64,000 bases of DNA from Marinobacter sp. X15-166B (GTDB lineage Bacteria; Pseudomonadota; Gammaproteobacteria; Pseudomonadales; Oleiphilaceae): contig NZ_MEIY01000001.1 in the NCBI RefSeq assembly GCF_001752365.1, positions 3,406,589 to 3,470,588 on the forward strand. The letters run 5' to 3'. Position 1 is the stretch's first letter. Every line of letters begins with the position of its first letter. Shown here in pieces: positions 30,589 through 41,427 of this stretch. Made by a program: the position numbers and the translations under genes. The notes under the pieces were generated by a model. The model had not been told where the DNA came from, did not search any database, and was given only the letters and a program-made list of their open reading frames with translations.

Positions 30589-31188
30589 TCACTCCTGCAG
30601 CGAAATACCCAGATTGCTGACCCCCTTGTTGGCCGCGCCTTCGCGCACCTCGGTGACAAACACTTCCAGGGGGGTGCGCTGGCGTTTCAGTGCCAGCACC
30701 AGTTCGCGCTGAAAAACCTTTTCATCTTTCATGAGGGGGTGTTGATCCAGCAGACGCACAAACTCGCTCTCGCCCAGCCCTTCGCCTTCGGAAAACTCCA
30801 CAAACCCCATCACCGTTTCTCTGGCCAGCTGGGACGCGTCCGTTGCCCGGTGCTTGACCGGGTTCACCCGGTTCAGCAGCGCCTGCTCGAACAGCTGGCA
30901 GAAGGCAAAGGCCGGGTAGACCCCGTAGGCTTCGTAGGCATCCACATCCGGCGCCATGCCTTCCAGGCGGGCCAGCAGCTGTGGCGCCTGCGCCTCGGGG
31001 GTTTCGTGCTGGACCAGCTCCCAGGCCGCGTCCAGCAAACGCCGCATCTTGGCGCCGGTTTTCAGCCCCATGGCCGTGGCAAACAGGGCATAGTTCGGAA
31101 ACCCGCGTTCGGCAAGGGCGAGCAAAAACACATACTCGCGCCAGCCCTGAAGCTGCTCGACCGCTTTGAGAAACTGATTAGCGTTCAC
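30589..31188 (-). CDS. YjaG family protein (DUF416)
   Basis: 199-residue helical protein of the DUF416/YjaG family, function unknown. Matches the E. coli YjaG layout: LQGWREYVFLLALAERGFPNYALF near the start, RRLLDAAWELV, the acidic-aromatic block VDAYEAYGVYPAFAFCQLFEQAL, and the C-terminal sequence SNLGISLQ. No signal peptide or membrane helix. Sits 39 bp downstream of dcd on the same strand. Confidence 0.85.
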   Translation of the reverse strand: MNANQFLKAVEQLQGWREYVFLLALAERGFPNYALFATAMGLKTGAKMRRLLDAAWELVQHETPEAQAPQLLARLEGMAPDVDAYEAYGVYPAFAFCQLFEQALLNRVNPVKHRATDASQLARETVMGFVEFSEGEGLGESEFVRLLDQHPLMKDEKVFQRELVLALKRQRTPLEVFVTEVREGAANKGVSNLGISLQE

Positions 31189-31227
31189 GGGATTCTCCTG
31201 CCCTGATAATCACCCGGGATGCTGTCA

Positions 31228-31794
31228 TCATGCTTTGGGCAAGGTGACGCCGGTCTGGCCCAGATACTTGCCACCGCGGTCTTTGTAACTTACTTCGCAC
31301 GCTTCATCGGATTCGAAGAACAACATCTGTGCGACGCCCTCATTGGCGTATATTTTTGCCGGCAGGTTGGTGGTGTTGGAGAACTCCAGGGTTACATGCC
31401 CTTCCCACTCCGGCTCCAGCGGGGTGACGTTGACGATGATGCCGCACCGGGCGTAGGTGGACTTGCCCAGACAGATGGTCAGCACGTTACGGGGGATGCG
31501 GAAATATTCCACGGTGCGTGCCAGCGCAAACGAGTTGGGGGGAATGATACAGACGTCACTGTTGACATCCACCAGGCTGCTTTCATCAAAATTCTTGGGA
31601 TCGACCGTGGCGGAGTGCACATTGGTGAAGATCTTGAATTCGTTGCTGCAGCGCACATCGTAGCCGTAACTGGATGTTCCGTATGATATCACGCGGCCTT
31701 TTGCAGATTCGCGCACCTGCCCGGGCTCGTAGGGCTCTATCATGCGGTGCTGCTCGGCCATACGGCGAATCCACTTATCGGGTTTTATGCTCAT
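31228..31794 (-). CDS. dcd: dCTP deaminase
   Basis: Deaminates dCTP to dUTP, feeding thymidylate synthesis. 188 residues, normal for the homotrimeric enzyme. N-terminus [19 protein letters not shown], catalytic region [57 protein letters not shown] with the catalytic Glu, and the C-terminal closing segment. No strong ribosome site. It lies 142 bp downstream of mrp; a leaky hairpin sits between. Confidence 0.96.
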   Translation of the reverse strand: MSIKPDKWIRRMAEQHRMIEPYEPGQVRESAKGRVISYGTSSYGYDVRCSNEFKIFTNVHSATVDPKNFDESSLVDVNSDVCIIPPNSFALARTVEYFRIPRNVLTICLGKSTYARCGIIVNVTPLEPEWEGHVTLEFSNTTNLPAKIYANEGVAQMLFFESDEACEVSYKDRGGKYLGQTGVTLPKA

Positions 31795-31890
31795 CGGTAC
31801 AATCTCATGGTGAATACTGAAGGTTCGTAATTCCGGGGCGTGCTAGTTTACCTGTCCTCACGCTCCAACGCCAAAGCAAGCTGCTTGCAG

Positions 31891-31918
31891 CCGGTCGGAC
31901 TTCCTCCTGTCCAACCGG
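31891..31918 (-). other. Hairpin between mrp and dcd
   Basis: CCGGTCGGAC/GTCCAACCGG, ten positions with one mismatch around an 8-nt loop, just after the mrp stop codon on the minus strand. No T-run follows. A smaller GCAAG/CTTGC hairpin lies next to it (31876-31888). Possible weak terminator or processing site. Confidence 0.4.
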
Positions 31919-31936
31919 GGGAAGCCCGACCAACGG

Positions 31937-33037
31937 CTAGTCGTCGCTGATGGAGATGCTCGGAATGGGGGAGCTCAGGTTACGCGCCCGGTTCGATAGC
32001 AGCGCCGTCATTTTGCGGGCGATATCCCGGTAGCGGCGGGACACTTCCGAGTCGGGCTCAACGGCAACGGCAGGATTGCCCTGATCCATCTGCTCGCGAA
32101 TGGTGATGTGCAGCGGCAGCTGCCCCAGCAAAACAGTGTCGTAGTCCGCCACCACCTGCTCGCCGCCGCCGTGGCCGAACAGGGCCTCTTCATGGCCGCA
32201 ATGGCTGCAAATATGCACACTCATGTTTTCGACCACCCCCAGCACCGGTATGTCGACCTTGCGGAACATTTCGATGCCTTTTTTGCAATCCAGCAGGGCA
32301 ATGTCCTGGGGGGTGGTCACAATCACCGCCCCGGTTACCGGTACCCGCTGCGCCAGAGTCAGCTGGATGTCGCCGGTCCCCGGCGGCATATCCACGATCA
32401 GGTAGTCCAGCTCATTCCACAGAGTCTGTGTCAGCAGCTGCTGCACCGCGCCGCTGACCATAGGCCCCCGCCACACCATCGGCGTTTTATCGGTCACCAG
32501 AAACGCCATCGACATGGCCTGCACACCGCGCGCGTCCACCGGGATAAAAAACTTGTCGTCTTTGGTTGCCGGCTTGGTGCCCTCGGCGATACCCAGCATC
32601 ATACCTACACTCGGGCCATAAATATCGGCGTCGAGCACACCGACCCGCGCACCTTCTTCGCGAAGCGCCAGTGCCAGATTCACCGCAGTGGTGGATTTAC
32701 CAACGCCGCCTTTGCCGGACGCCACGGCGATGATATTCTTGACACCGGCGATCGACTGCAGATCTTTCTGGGCTTTATGGGCGCGTATGTTCTGGCTCAC
32801 GTGGACCGTCACCCCCGTTACGCCGGCCACGGCTTCCAGCGCAGTGCTGGTCAGCTGCCGGATGGCACCGGCAATACCGGCACCGGCGTACGCCAGTTCT
32901 ACACTCAGGGTAACCTGCCCTGCTTCATCCGCGCCCAATGACTTGACGAAGCCGAGCTCGAACAGATCCTGCCCGAGATACGGGTCTTTATACTCTCGAA
33001 CCGCCGCTTCCAGCGCGTGTTGCGATATCTGGGTCAT
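31937..33037 (-). CDS. apbC: Iron-sulfur cluster carrier protein Mrp/ApbC
   Basis: P-loop NTPase that binds and delivers Fe-S clusters. 366 residues. An N-terminal MIP18/DUF59 domain (about 1-90) is joined to a ParA/MinD-like ATPase with deviant Walker A GKGGVGKSTTAVNLA (about 107) and DYLIVDMPPGTGD. The cluster-binding pair is CSHCGHEEALFG. CGGAG sits six bases before ATG. Divergent from metG, as in many gammaproteobacteria. Confidence 0.95.
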   Translation of the reverse strand: MTQISQHALEAAVREYKDPYLGQDLFELGFVKSLGADEAGQVTLSVELAYAGAGIAGAIRQLTSTALEAVAGVTGVTVHVSQNIRAHKAQKDLQSIAGVKNIIAVASGKGGVGKSTTAVNLALALREEGARVGVLDADIYGPSVGMMLGIAEGTKPATKDDKFFIPVDARGVQAMSMAFLVTDKTPMVWRGPMVSGAVQQLLTQTLWNELDYLIVDMPPGTGDIQLTLAQRVPVTGAVIVTTPQDIALLDCKKGIEMFRKVDIPVLGVVENMSVHICSHCGHEEALFGHGGGEQVVADYDTVLLGQLPLHITIREQMDQGNPAVAVEPDSEVSRRYRDIARKMTALLSNRARNLSSPIPSISISDD

Positions 33038-33173
33038 TTCAGTCTCCGGTGTCGGCGTTAACGGCCGTGGGTAATAAAATCAGGCCTTCCAGATGAAAAA
33101 TTAACGCATGGAAGGTATCATCTGTGCCCGCTTCTGACCACAACCATCCAAGCTCAAGGTTCGGACACTTAAC

Positions 33174-35210
33174 ATGACGCAAACGAGTACACAGAAACAG
33201 CGCGACATTCTGGTTACCAGCGCCCTGCCCTATGCCAATGGCCCAATTCACCTGGGGCATCTGCTGGAATACATTCAGACGGACATCTGGGTGCGCTATC
33301 AGAAAATGCGCGGCCATAACTGCTACTACGTTTGTGCAGACGACGCCCACGGCACCGCCATTATGCTCCGGGCCGAGCAGGAAGGCATCACGCCGGAAGC
33401 ACTGATTGAGCGCATCAACAAGGAACATCAGGCGGATTTTGCCGACTTCCACATTGCGTTCGACAATTATTATTCAACCCACTCGGAAGAAAACAAACAA
33501 TTCTCCGAGTATATCTACCGTCAGCTGCAAAAAAACGGCCATATTGCGACCCGCCAGATTACCCAGGCGTACGACCCGGAAAAAAACATGTTCCTGGCCG
33601 ACCGGTTCATCAAGGGCACCTGCCCCAACTGCAAAACCGATGACCAGTACGGTGATAACTGTGAAGCCTGTGGCGCCACCTACACCCCCGCCGAGCTGCT
33701 CAATCCGCGCTCAGCGGTGTCCGGTGCCACCCCGGTCGCCAAAGAATCCGAACACTACTTCTTCCGGCTCCCCGAGTTCACCGAGTTTTTGCAAACCTGG
33801 ACCCGCAGCGGCACCTTGCAGCCCCAGGTGGCCAACAAACTGGCGGAGTGGCTGGACGACGGCCTGCAAGAATGGGACATCACTCGCGACGCGCCCTATT
33901 TCGGTTTTGAAATCCCGGACGCACCCGGCAAGTATTTTTATGTCTGGCTGGACGCGCCCATCGGCTACCTTGCCAGTTTCAAACACCTGTGCGAGCGCGC
34001 AGGCATTGATTTCGACCATTACTGGAAGCCCGATTCCGAGGCCGAGGTGTACCATTTCATTGGCAAGGACATCATCAATTTCCATGCCCTGTTCTGGCCC
34101 GCCATGTTGCACAGCGCCGGATACCGTACGCCCAGTGCGGTCTGGGCCCACGGTTTTGTGACCGTCAATGGCAAGAAGATGTCCAAATCCCGGGGCACCT
34201 TTATCATGGCCCGCACCTATCTGGAGCACCTCAATCCGGAGTACCTGCGCTATTACTTCGCCGCCAAGCTGACCAGCGGCGTCGACGACATGGACCTGAA
34301 CCTCGAGGACTTTGCGTCGCGGGTCAACTCGGATCTGGTCGGCAAGGTGGTCAACATTGCCAGCCGCAGTGCGGGTTTTATCACCAAACGTTTTGATGGC
34401 CAGCTGGGTACCATTACCGAAACCGACAAGCTGAGCACCTTCATTGCGGCGGGTGAGGACATCGCCAGCTATTACGAAAACCGCGAATTCGGACGGGCCA
34501 TGCGCCGCATCATGGAGCTGGCCGACATAGCCAACCAGTACGTCAATGATCAGCAGCCCTGGGTGGTTGCCAAACAGGACGGACAAGAGGCCCAATTACA
34601 GGCTATTTGCACCAATGCCCTCAACATGTTCCACCTGTTGATGACCTATCTGGCGCCGGTCCTGCCCAATACTGCGGCACGGGCGGCGGAGTTTCTCAAT
34701 GCCGAATTTGACTGGAACAGCCGCAGCCAGCGGCTGGAAAACCACGCCATCAACAAGTTCAAGCCGCTGATGAGCCGGGTGGACATGGCCAGCATCGACA
34801 AAATGCTCGACGCGTCCCGGGAAGACCAGTCCGCCGCAGCCGCCCAAACCTCCGAGGCACAGACCAATCTCGAGCCGGTGGCGGCAGAAATCGAGTTTGA
34901 CGCCTTTGCCCGGGTGGACCTGCGGGTCGCCAAGATCATCAACGCCGAACACGTGGAAGGTGCCGACAAGCTGCTGCGTCTGACTCTGGACATCGGTCAC
35001 GGTGAACGCAATGTGTTCGCCGGCATCAAGTCCGCCTACGCTCCGGAAGATCTGCAGGGGCGTCTGACCGTGATGGTGGCGAACCTGAAGCCGCGCAAGA
35101 TGAAATTCGGGGTGTCGGAAGGCATGGTGCTGGCCGCGGGCCCCGGCGACAAGGACATATTCCTGCTGTCGCCGGACGCGGGCGCAACTCCCGGCATGCG
35201 GATCATGTAA
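33174..35210 (+). CDS. metG: Methionyl-tRNA synthetase
   Basis: Class I synthetase charging elongator and initiator tRNA-Met. 678 residues, the long dimeric form. [21 protein letters not shown] carries the HIGH-type box (HLGH, about 24-27). A zinc knuckle uses CPNC and CEAC pairs (about 145-165). [10 protein letters not shown] is the KMSKS loop (about 334). The anticodon-binding helices precede a Gln/Ala/Glu-rich linker (about 545-570), and a C-terminal OB-fold tRNA-binding and dimerisation domain starts at [17 protein letters not shown]. Followed 21 bp later by rsxA. Confidence 0.97.
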   Translation: MTQTSTQKQRDILVTSALPYANGPIHLGHLLEYIQTDIWVRYQKMRGHNCYYVCADDAHGTAIMLRAEQEGITPEALIERINKEHQADFADFHIAFDNYYSTHSEENKQFSEYIYRQLQKNGHIATRQITQAYDPEKNMFLADRFIKGTCPNCKTDDQYGDNCEACGATYTPAELLNPRSAVSGATPVAKESEHYFFRLPEFTEFLQTWTRSGTLQPQVANKLAEWLDDGLQEWDITRDAPYFGFEIPDAPGKYFYVWLDAPIGYLASFKHLCERAGIDFDHYWKPDSEAEVYHFIGKDIINFHALFWPAMLHSAGYRTPSAVWAHGFVTVNGKKMSKSRGTFIMARTYLEHLNPEYLRYYFAAKLTSGVDDMDLNLEDFASRVNSDLVGKVVNIASRSAGFITKRFDGQLGTITETDKLSTFIAAGEDIASYYENREFGRAMRRIMELADIANQYVNDQQPWVVAKQDGQEAQLQAICTNALNMFHLLMTYLAPVLPNTAARAAEFLNAEFDWNSRSQRLENHAINKFKPLMSRVDMASIDKMLDASREDQSAAAAQTSEAQTNLEPVAAEIEFDAFARVDLRVAKIINAEHVEGADKLLRLTLDIGHGERNVFAGIKSAYAPEDLQGRLTVMVANLKPRKMKFGVSEGMVLAAGPGDKDIFLLSPDAGATPGMRIM

Positions 35211-35231
35211 TGTCCGCTGGAGCACCGGTGA

Positions 35232-35813
35232 ATGACTGAGTATTTGCTGATTCTGGTCAGCACCATACTGGTGAACAACTTCGTGCTGGTCCAGTTTCTC
35301 GGACTGTGCCCTTTTATGGGTGTTTCCGGGAAGCTGGAAACCGCCATGGGCATGTCACTGGCGACCACCTTTGTGCTGACCCTGGCTTCGGTCTGCAGCT
35401 ATCTGGCCTACACTTATCTGCTGGAACCCTTGGGGCTGGCGTTTCTGAAGACCATCACCTTTATCCTGGTAATCGCGGTGGTGGTGCAGTTTACCGAGAT
35501 GGTGGTGCGCAAGACCAGCCCGCTGCTGTACCGTGTGCTGGGGATCTTTTTGCCCCTGATCACCACCAATTGCGCCGTGCTGGGGGTTGCCCTGCTCAAC
35601 CTGAACAAGCACAACAACTTTGTGCAATCGGTGCTCTACGGGGTGGGGGCCGCGCTCGGGTTTTCCCTGGCATTGATCCTGTTTGCGGCCATGCGTGAGC
35701 GCATCGCGGTGGCGGACGTACCGCCGGCCTTCCGGGGTGCCTCCATCGGCATGATCACCGCGGGCCTGATGGCCCTGGCGTTCCTCGGCTTTACCGGCCT
35801 GGTCAGCGTGTAA
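35232..35813 (+). CDS. rsxA: Rsx/Rnf electron transport complex subunit A
   Basis: 193-residue inner-membrane subunit, six predicted helices, of the Rsx (Rnf) complex, which couples electron transfer between NADH and ferredoxin-like carriers to ion movement and, in E. coli, keeps SoxR reduced. [18 protein letters not shown] and [21 protein letters not shown] hold the two Cys motifs proposed to bind a shared membrane-embedded cluster with RsxE. GGAG precedes ATG. First gene of rsxABCDGE-nth. Confidence 0.96.
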   Translation: MTEYLLILVSTILVNNFVLVQFLGLCPFMGVSGKLETAMGMSLATTFVLTLASVCSYLAYTYLLEPLGLAFLKTITFILVIAVVVQFTEMVVRKTSPLLYRVLGIFLPLITTNCAVLGVALLNLNKHNNFVQSVLYGVGAALGFSLALILFAAMRERIAVADVPPAFRGASIGMITAGLMALAFLGFTGLVSV

Positions 35814-35823
35814 CGGAGCAGTT

Positions 35824-36411
35824 GTGCTTATGTGGACCAGCATTCTCATTGCAATCACCGTGCTGCTGGGGCTTGCGCTGGTGTTCGGCGCAATTCTCGG
35901 TTTTGCAGCGGTCCGCTTCCGGGTGGAAGGCAACCCGCTTGTAGACACCATCGATTCCCTGCTACCGCAGACCCAGTGTGGCCAATGCGGGTTTCCGGGC
36001 TGTCGCCCCTACGCGGAGTATATTGCCGAAGGAGGCGCCATCAACAAGTGCCCACCGGGGGGCGAGCCCACCATCAACGCGCTGGCCGACCTGCTCGATG
36101 TGGAACCGGAACCTCTGGATGCCGAACACGGGGTCGAACAGGCCAAGCGTGTGGCGGTGATCCGCGAAGACGAATGCATCGGCTGCACCAAATGCATTCA
36201 GGCCTGTCCGGTAGACGCCATTCTCGGTGCCGCCAAGCACATGCATACGGTGATTGAAAGCGAGTGCACCGGTTGTGACTTATGTGTGGACCCCTGTCCC
36301 GTTGACTGCATTGACATGATCCCCCTTGAACCGGACATTCGCGCCTGGACCTGGAGCGCACCCGGCAGCCACATCATCGTCACCGACCGCCAGGAAGCCG
36401 CCCACTCATGA
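35824..36411 (+). CDS. rsxB: Rsx/Rnf electron transport complex subunit B
   Basis: 195-residue iron-sulfur subunit. Start taken at GTG 35824 (GGAG five bases upstream); an ATG at 35830 is the alternative. An N-terminal membrane anchor (about 3-26) is followed by the Rnf-type 4Fe-4S site [19 protein letters not shown] plus NKCPPGG (about 49-77) and two ferredoxin clusters, [17 protein letters not shown] and [18 protein letters not shown]. The stop overlaps the rsxC start (ATGA). Confidence 0.96.
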   Translation: MLMWTSILIAITVLLGLALVFGAILGFAAVRFRVEGNPLVDTIDSLLPQTQCGQCGFPGCRPYAEYIAEGGAINKCPPGGEPTINALADLLDVEPEPLDAEHGVEQAKRVAVIREDECIGCTKCIQACPVDAILGAAKHMHTVIESECTGCDLCVDPCPVDCIDMIPLEPDIRAWTWSAPGSHIIVTDRQEAAHS

Positions 36412-38254
36412 CAACTCTGTGGAATTTTCCGGGGGGGCATACACCCCCCCGAAAACAAACACCAGTCCACCGCCCGGGCCATTCAGGACGGCGGCATCCC
36501 CGATACGCTGACGCTGCCGTTGCATCAGCATATCGGGCAGCCCGCGAAAGCCCTGGTGGCAGTGGGTGACCGGGTGCTCAAAGGCAGCTGCCTGGCCGAG
36601 GCGGCCGATCACCTGGCCGTGCCGGTGCACGCCCCGACATCGGGCACCGTAGAGGCCATTTCCCTGCAGCCGGTCCCCCATCCTTCCGGCATGACTGACT
36701 GGTGCATCACCTTGCGGCCCGATGGTCTGGATACCTGGGGGGAACGCACTCCGACCGCCGACTACAAGAGTCTGGATCGGGGCCAGCTGCTCGAACTCAT
36801 CCGCCACGCGGGCATTGCCGGCATGGGCGGGGCCGGGTTTCCCACCCACGTCAAGCTGCACCCGCTCCGCGAACGCAAGGTAGACACCCTGATCCTCAAC
36901 GGCGCCGAGTGTGAGCCCTACATTACTGCCGACGACATGCTCATGCGGGAGCGAGCCGGGCAGATCATCAGCGGCTTGCAGATCATGGCCTGGATCCTGC
37001 GACCGGAACGATGCGTCATCGCCATCGAAGATAATAAACCGGAGGCGATTCAGGCCATCCGGGCCGCCACCGCAGGTACCCAGACCGAAACTCTGGTGAT
37101 TCCCACCAAGTACCCCTCGGGTGGTGAGAAACAATTGATCCAGATAGTGACCGGTATGGAAGTGCCCCACGGCGGGATCCCCGCCGACATCGGGGTCATG
37201 TGCCAGAATGTCGGCACTGCGTACGCCGTATCCCGGGCCGTGCTCCAGGGCGAGCCCTTTATTTCCCGCATCACCACAGTGACCGGTGACGCAGTCAAGG
37301 CAGCGGGCAACTTCGAGGTGCTGCTGGGCACACCGATTGAGCATCTGCTGTCCCGGGCACAGCTGGCCCCGGACCGTCTCAACCGGCTGGTACTGGGTGG
37401 ACCCATGATGGGTTACACCCTCAACCAGCCGGCCGCGCCGGTCATTAAGACCACCAACTGCATTATCGCCGCGACCGCCGCAGAGCTGCCCGACCCTGCG
37501 CCCGAGCAACCCTGTATCCGCTGCGGTCATTGCGCTGAAGTGTGCCCGGTAAAGTTGCTGCCCCAGCAACTGTTCTGGTACGCCAAAGCGGCCGAATTTG
37601 AGAAAGCGGAACATCAGAATCTGTTCGACTGCATCGAGTGCGGCGCCTGCGCCTACGTGTGTCCCAGTTCCATACCGCTGGTGCAATACTACCGGTTTGC
37701 CAAGGGGGAGATTCGTACCCAGCAGGCCGAGCAAAGCAAATCCGACCAGGCCCGGGCGCGCTTCGAGGCACGTCAGGCACGCCTCGAGCGGGAACAGGCA
37801 GAGCGGGAAGAAAGACGCCGGCAACGAGCCCGCGCGGCCGCGGAGGCCCAGACTAAAAAAACGGGCTACCGCCGACACCAGCGGCGATGCACCGGCCAGC
37901 GACGATCGCGCGGCCAAAGCAGCACTGGTTAAAGCGGCGCTGGCGCGGAAAAAATCCGCGCAGGCTGCTGCCCCTGCACCCGCAGCGCCTGCCCCGGCGC
38001 CAACCGCAGCCGCCGAACCGGCGGGCAGCGAGGCGACAGAGAATATCGCCACGCTGGAGAAACAACTGGCGCAGGCGGAACACAAACTGCTTACCATGCA
38101 GGGCCTACTGGCCGAAGCGCAAGCCGCGGGGGCCGACAACGTCGCCAAACTGGAACGGGCGGTAGCCAAAAATTCAGACCGGGTCGCCCGTGCGCAAGCG
38201 GCGTTGACACAAGCCCGACAAACCCCGCTCCCGGGACCGGAATCGCTGCAGTAG
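36408..38254 (+). CDS. rsxC: Rsx/Rnf electron transport complex subunit C, two apparent frameshifts
   Basis: NADH/flavin and iron-sulfur subunit of the complex. From ATG 36408 the first codons read [10 protein letters not shown], then the frame breaks at seven G (36431-36437); dropping one G restores [20 protein letters not shown], the family N-terminus. The middle (from 36520) is open, with [26 protein letters not shown] and the two 4Fe-4S motifs [12 protein letters not shown] and [13 protein letters not shown] second break at seven A (37855-37861), when corrected, continues into a charged, Ala/Pro-rich tail with a coiled coil ([20 protein letters not shown]), ending at 38254. Corrected length 614 residues. 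Both breaks are probably sequence errors. Confidence 0.88.
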
Positions 38255-38281
38255 CGGCTCCCATTATCAGGTTTTCACGCA

Positions 38282-39334
38282 ATGACGTTACGACAACACT
38301 CTTCCCCCCATACCCGTGGGGCCAGGTCCACCTCCCGCGTTATGCTGTGGGTGATGCTGGCCACCCTGCCGGGGCTGGTGGCGCAGACCCTGTTCTTTGG
38401 GTGGGGCAACCTGGTGAATGTGCTCTGGTGCATGGCCATTGCCGTCGCCGCCGAGGCCGCCATTTTGGGTCTGCGCAGAAAGCCGCTGGGGTTTTTCCTG
38501 AAAGACAACACCGCAGCGGTGACTGGCCTGCTGCTGGGTTTGTCCCTGCCGCAACTGACGCCCTGGTGGGTATCGGCGACCGCCGTCATCGCCGCCATTG
38601 TTATCGCCAAACAATTGTACGGCGGGCTTGGAGCCAACCCGTTTAACCCGGCCATGGTCGGGTATGCCCTGGTGCTGGTGTCGTTTCCGGTTGCCATGAC
38701 CACCAACTGGGCCCAGCCGGGACTCTTGTGGGACTCGGCACCCGGGCTGGGCGACACCCTGCACAGCATTTTCTCCGGTCGACAGACCGCGGTCGACGGT
38801 TTTACCATGGCCACCCCGCTGGACGAATACAAACACCAGATCAGCCGGTTGACTGCCGCCGAGGTTCTGGCGCACCCCACTTTTGGCAGCGGGTTTGCCA
38901 AAGGCTGGGAATGGGTGAACGCCGGTTTCCTGGCCGGCGGTGCGCTGTTGCTGGGTCTGCGGATTATTACCTGGCACATACCGGTCAGCCTGCTGGCCGG
39001 ACTCATCGTTATGAGCCTGGCATTTGGCGCCGACTCCGATCTGTATACCCCGCTGACCCTGCATCTGCTGGCCGGTGGTACCATGCTGGGGGCGTTTTTC
39101 ATCGCCACCGACCCGGTCACCGCCGCCACCAGCCATCAGGGCAAGCTTATCTACGGCGCGGGGGTGGGTATATTGGTTTATATCATCCGCACCTGGGGCA
39201 ACTACCCCGACGCGGTTGCGTTCGGGGTACTCCTGATGAACTTTGCCGTGCCATTTATCGATCATTACACCCCGCCGCGAACCTACGGCCACCACAAAGC
39301 CAGGCGCGGCTTACCGGGCAAAACAACGGGATAA
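38282..39334 (+). CDS. rsxD: Rsx/Rnf electron transport complex subunit D
   Basis: 350-residue membrane subunit with about nine helices. [10 protein letters not shown] contains the threonine that carries covalent FMN in RnfD proteins. [23 protein letters not shown] and [16 protein letters not shown] are family blocks. The C-terminal tail is basic. Two bases separate its stop codon from rsxG. Confidence 0.95.
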   Translation: MTLRQHSSPHTRGARSTSRVMLWVMLATLPGLVAQTLFFGWGNLVNVLWCMAIAVAAEAAILGLRRKPLGFFLKDNTAAVTGLLLGLSLPQLTPWWVSATAVIAAIVIAKQLYGGLGANPFNPAMVGYALVLVSFPVAMTTNWAQPGLLWDSAPGLGDTLHSIFSGRQTAVDGFTMATPLDEYKHQISRLTAAEVLAHPTFGSGFAKGWEWVNAGFLAGGALLLGLRIITWHIPVSLLAGLIVMSLAFGADSDLYTPLTLHLLAGGTMLGAFFIATDPVTAATSHQGKLIYGAGVGILVYIIRTWGNYPDAVAFGVLLMNFAVPFIDHYTPPRTYGHHKARRGLPGKTTG

Positions 39335-39336
39335 CT

Positions 39337-39987
39337 ATGGCAGCCTTAGGTCATTCCATCCGCAACAGCGCCATCGGTCTGGGTTTGTTCGCCATGATTA
39401 CCGGCGGCACCATTGCCGTCACCCAGGCGTTGACCGCCCACCGCATTCAGCAACAGGTTGAGCTGGCGGAGGCGCGCGCCCTGTTTGAAATAATTCCACA
39501 GTCAGCCCACAGCAACGACCTTTTGGCCGATACCCTGACCCTCCCGGCCGAGCCAGCGCTGGGCGTACAGAACCCGACTACCGTGTGGGTCGCCCGTCAG
39601 AATGGCGCCCCGGCCGGTCTGATTGTCCCCATGGTGGCCCCGGACGGGTATTCCGGTGACATCCATTTGCTGGTGGGCATTGCTCCGAACGGCGACATTC
39701 TGGGCGTACGCATCACGACCCATAAAGAAACCCCCGGGCTGGGCGACAAAGTGGAACTGAAGAAGTCCGACTGGGTGCTGGATTTTAACGGCCACTCGCT
39801 CAGAAGTCTGCCGGCAGAACAGTGGACGGTGACCAAAGATGGCGGAGAATTTGATCAGTTTACCGGCGCCACCATCACCCCACGGGCCGTCACCCATACC
39901 GTCAAACGCGCCCTGGAGTACACCCGACGCAATCAGGGTCTGATTCAACGCACTTGGCAGCAAACACCCGCCGGGGAACAGGTATGA
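39337..39987 (+). CDS. rsxG: Rsx/Rnf electron transport complex subunit G
   Basis: 216-residue periplasmic flavoprotein subunit with one N-terminal membrane anchor (about 10-32, [19 protein letters not shown]). The FMN-binding domain holds [12 protein letters not shown] and the flavinylation motif [12 protein letters not shown], whose second Thr carries FMN. The start is ATG 39337, two bases after rsxD; a much longer open frame starting inside rsxD is an artefact. The stop overlaps the rsxE start. Confidence 0.95.
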   Translation: MAALGHSIRNSAIGLGLFAMITGGTIAVTQALTAHRIQQQVELAEARALFEIIPQSAHSNDLLADTLTLPAEPALGVQNPTTVWVARQNGAPAGLIVPMVAPDGYSGDIHLLVGIAPNGDILGVRITTHKETPGLGDKVELKKSDWVLDFNGHSLRSLPAEQWTVTKDGGEFDQFTGATITPRAVTHTVKRALEYTRRNQGLIQRTWQQTPAGEQV

Positions 39988-40706
39988 CCATGGCAACCAA
40001 AAGCAATACCGACATCATTCGCGACGGGTTGTGGACCAATAACCCGGCGCTTGTGCAGGTGCTGGGGCTGTGCCCGCTGCTGGCCGTTACCAGCACCGTG
40101 GTCAACGCACTGGGTCTGGGACTGGCCACCCTGCTGGTGCTGATGGGCTCCAACCTTGCCGTGTCCCTGATACGCAATTTTGTCAGCGACTCCGTCCGAC
40201 TACCCGCGTTCGTGATGATCATTGCCTCATTCGTCACCTGCGCCGAACTGCTGATGCAGGCTTTCACCTACGAGCTGTATCAGATTCTCGGTATTTTTAT
40301 TCCGCTGATTGTGACCAACTGCGCCATCCTCGGTCGGGCCGATGCTTTCGCCAGCAAAAACCCGCCCCTGCCCGCCCTGCTGGACGGGCTGATGATGGGG
40401 CTGGGCTTTTTTGTGGTGCTCATCCTGCTCGGCGCTCTCCGGGAACTGACCGGCCAGGGCACGCTGTTTGCCGACATGCACCTGTTGCTGGGCCCGCGCG
40501 CCGCCGACTGGACGCTGGAACCCCTGGCCAACTACCCCGGCGTTCTTTTTATGGTATTACCCCCCGGCGCCTTTGTGGGCCTGGGGCTGCTGATTGCCCT
40601 GAAAAATGGCATTGACAACCGCATGCAATCCCGGCGGCGCAGTCAGGCTCCCCAATCGGCATCCGCCGGCAGCAAACGCGTACGGGTCACCGGACAAGTC
40701 TCATGA
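39984..40706 (+). CDS. rsxE: Rsx/Rnf electron transport complex subunit E
   Basis: 240-residue membrane subunit, homologue and partner of RsxA, six helices. [17 protein letters not shown] and [22 protein letters not shown] hold the paired Cys motifs. ATG 39984 overlaps the rsxG stop; a second ATG at 39990 is possible. The C-terminal 25 residues are basic ([14 protein letters not shown]). Only 18 bp to nth. Confidence 0.95.
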   Translation: MTMATKSNTDIIRDGLWTNNPALVQVLGLCPLLAVTSTVVNALGLGLATLLVLMGSNLAVSLIRNFVSDSVRLPAFVMIIASFVTCAELLMQAFTYELYQILGIFIPLIVTNCAILGRADAFASKNPPLPALLDGLMMGLGFFVVLILLGALRELTGQGTLFADMHLLLGPRAADWTLEPLANYPGVLFMVLPPGAFVGLGLLIALKNGIDNRMQSRRRSQAPQSASAGSKRVRVTGQVS

Positions 40707-40724
40707 TAAGGCAGGTATACAAAC

Positions 40725-41366
40725 GTGAATAAAGACAAGCGCACGCAAATATTTACGCGCTTTCGCAACGACAACCCGAACCCCACCACCGAACTCGAAT
40801 ACAGCTCAACCTTTGAACTGCTCATCGCGGTGATTCTGTCGGCGCAGGCCACTGATGTGGGTGTCAACAAGGCCACCGCCCGGCTATTCCCGGTGGCCAA
40901 CACGCCGGAGGCCATTCTGGCGCTGGGGGTAGACGGCCTCAAGGAGTACATCAAAACCATCGGTTTGTTCAACAGTAAGGCCGAAAATGTCATCAAAACC
41001 TGTCGGCTGCTTGTTGAGCGCCACAACAGCGAGGTGCCAGACACCCGCGAAGCACTGGAGGCCTTGCCCGGCGTCGGCCGGAAAACCGCCAACGTGGTGC
41101 TGAACACCGCGTTCGGACAACCCGCCATGGCGGTCGACACCCATATTTTCCGGGTATCGAATCGTACCGGCATTGCCCCGGGAAAGACCGTCCTGGAAGT
41201 GGAGAAACGGTTGATGCGCCTGGTGCCCAAAGAGTTCCTGATGGACGCCCATCACTGGCTGATACTGCACGGGCGTTACACCTGCACCGCGCGCAAACCC
41301 CGCTGCGGTGCCTGCATCATCGAAGATCTGTGCGAATTCAAACAGAAAACCGAGTACCTGGACTAA
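40725..41366 (+). CDS. nth: Endonuclease III
   Basis: Base-excision repair DNA glycosylase/AP lyase for oxidised pyrimidines. 213 residues. The helix-hairpin-helix LPGVGRKTANVVLNTAF includes the catalytic Lys; VDTHIFRVSNR holds the catalytic Asp. The C-terminal 4Fe-4S cluster uses CTARKPRCGACIIEDLC. The link rsx-nth is conserved across gammaproteobacteria. It converges on rpoS. Confidence 0.97.
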   Translation: MNKDKRTQIFTRFRNDNPNPTTELEYSSTFELLIAVILSAQATDVGVNKATARLFPVANTPEAILALGVDGLKEYIKTIGLFNSKAENVIKTCRLLVERHNSEVPDTREALEALPGVGRKTANVVLNTAFGQPAMAVDTHIFRVSNRTGIAPGKTVLEVEKRLMRLVPKEFLMDAHHWLILHGRYTCTARKPRCGACIIEDLCEFKQKTEYLD

Positions 41367-41381
41367 GCCTCGGGCCACCTG

Positions 41382-41407
41382 AAAAAACGGCCTCCCGAAG
41401 GAGGCCG
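41382..41407 (-). terminator. Intrinsic terminator of rpoS
   Basis: Eight-pair stem CGGCCTCC/GGAGGCCG with a CGAA loop. The six A on its left become the U-tract on the minus strand, so it ends rpoS transcription. On + it lacks a T-run and would be at best weak for nth. Confidence 0.85.
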
Positions 41408-41427
41408 CTGGTGTGAGTCAGGGGGCG

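Noticed and set aside
36406..38169. 587-codon open frame antisense to rsxC that spans both frameshifts
   Set aside because: Tempting because it is uninterrupted, but it has low-complexity Ser/Ala content and no family match, while rsxC motifs are unmistakable.
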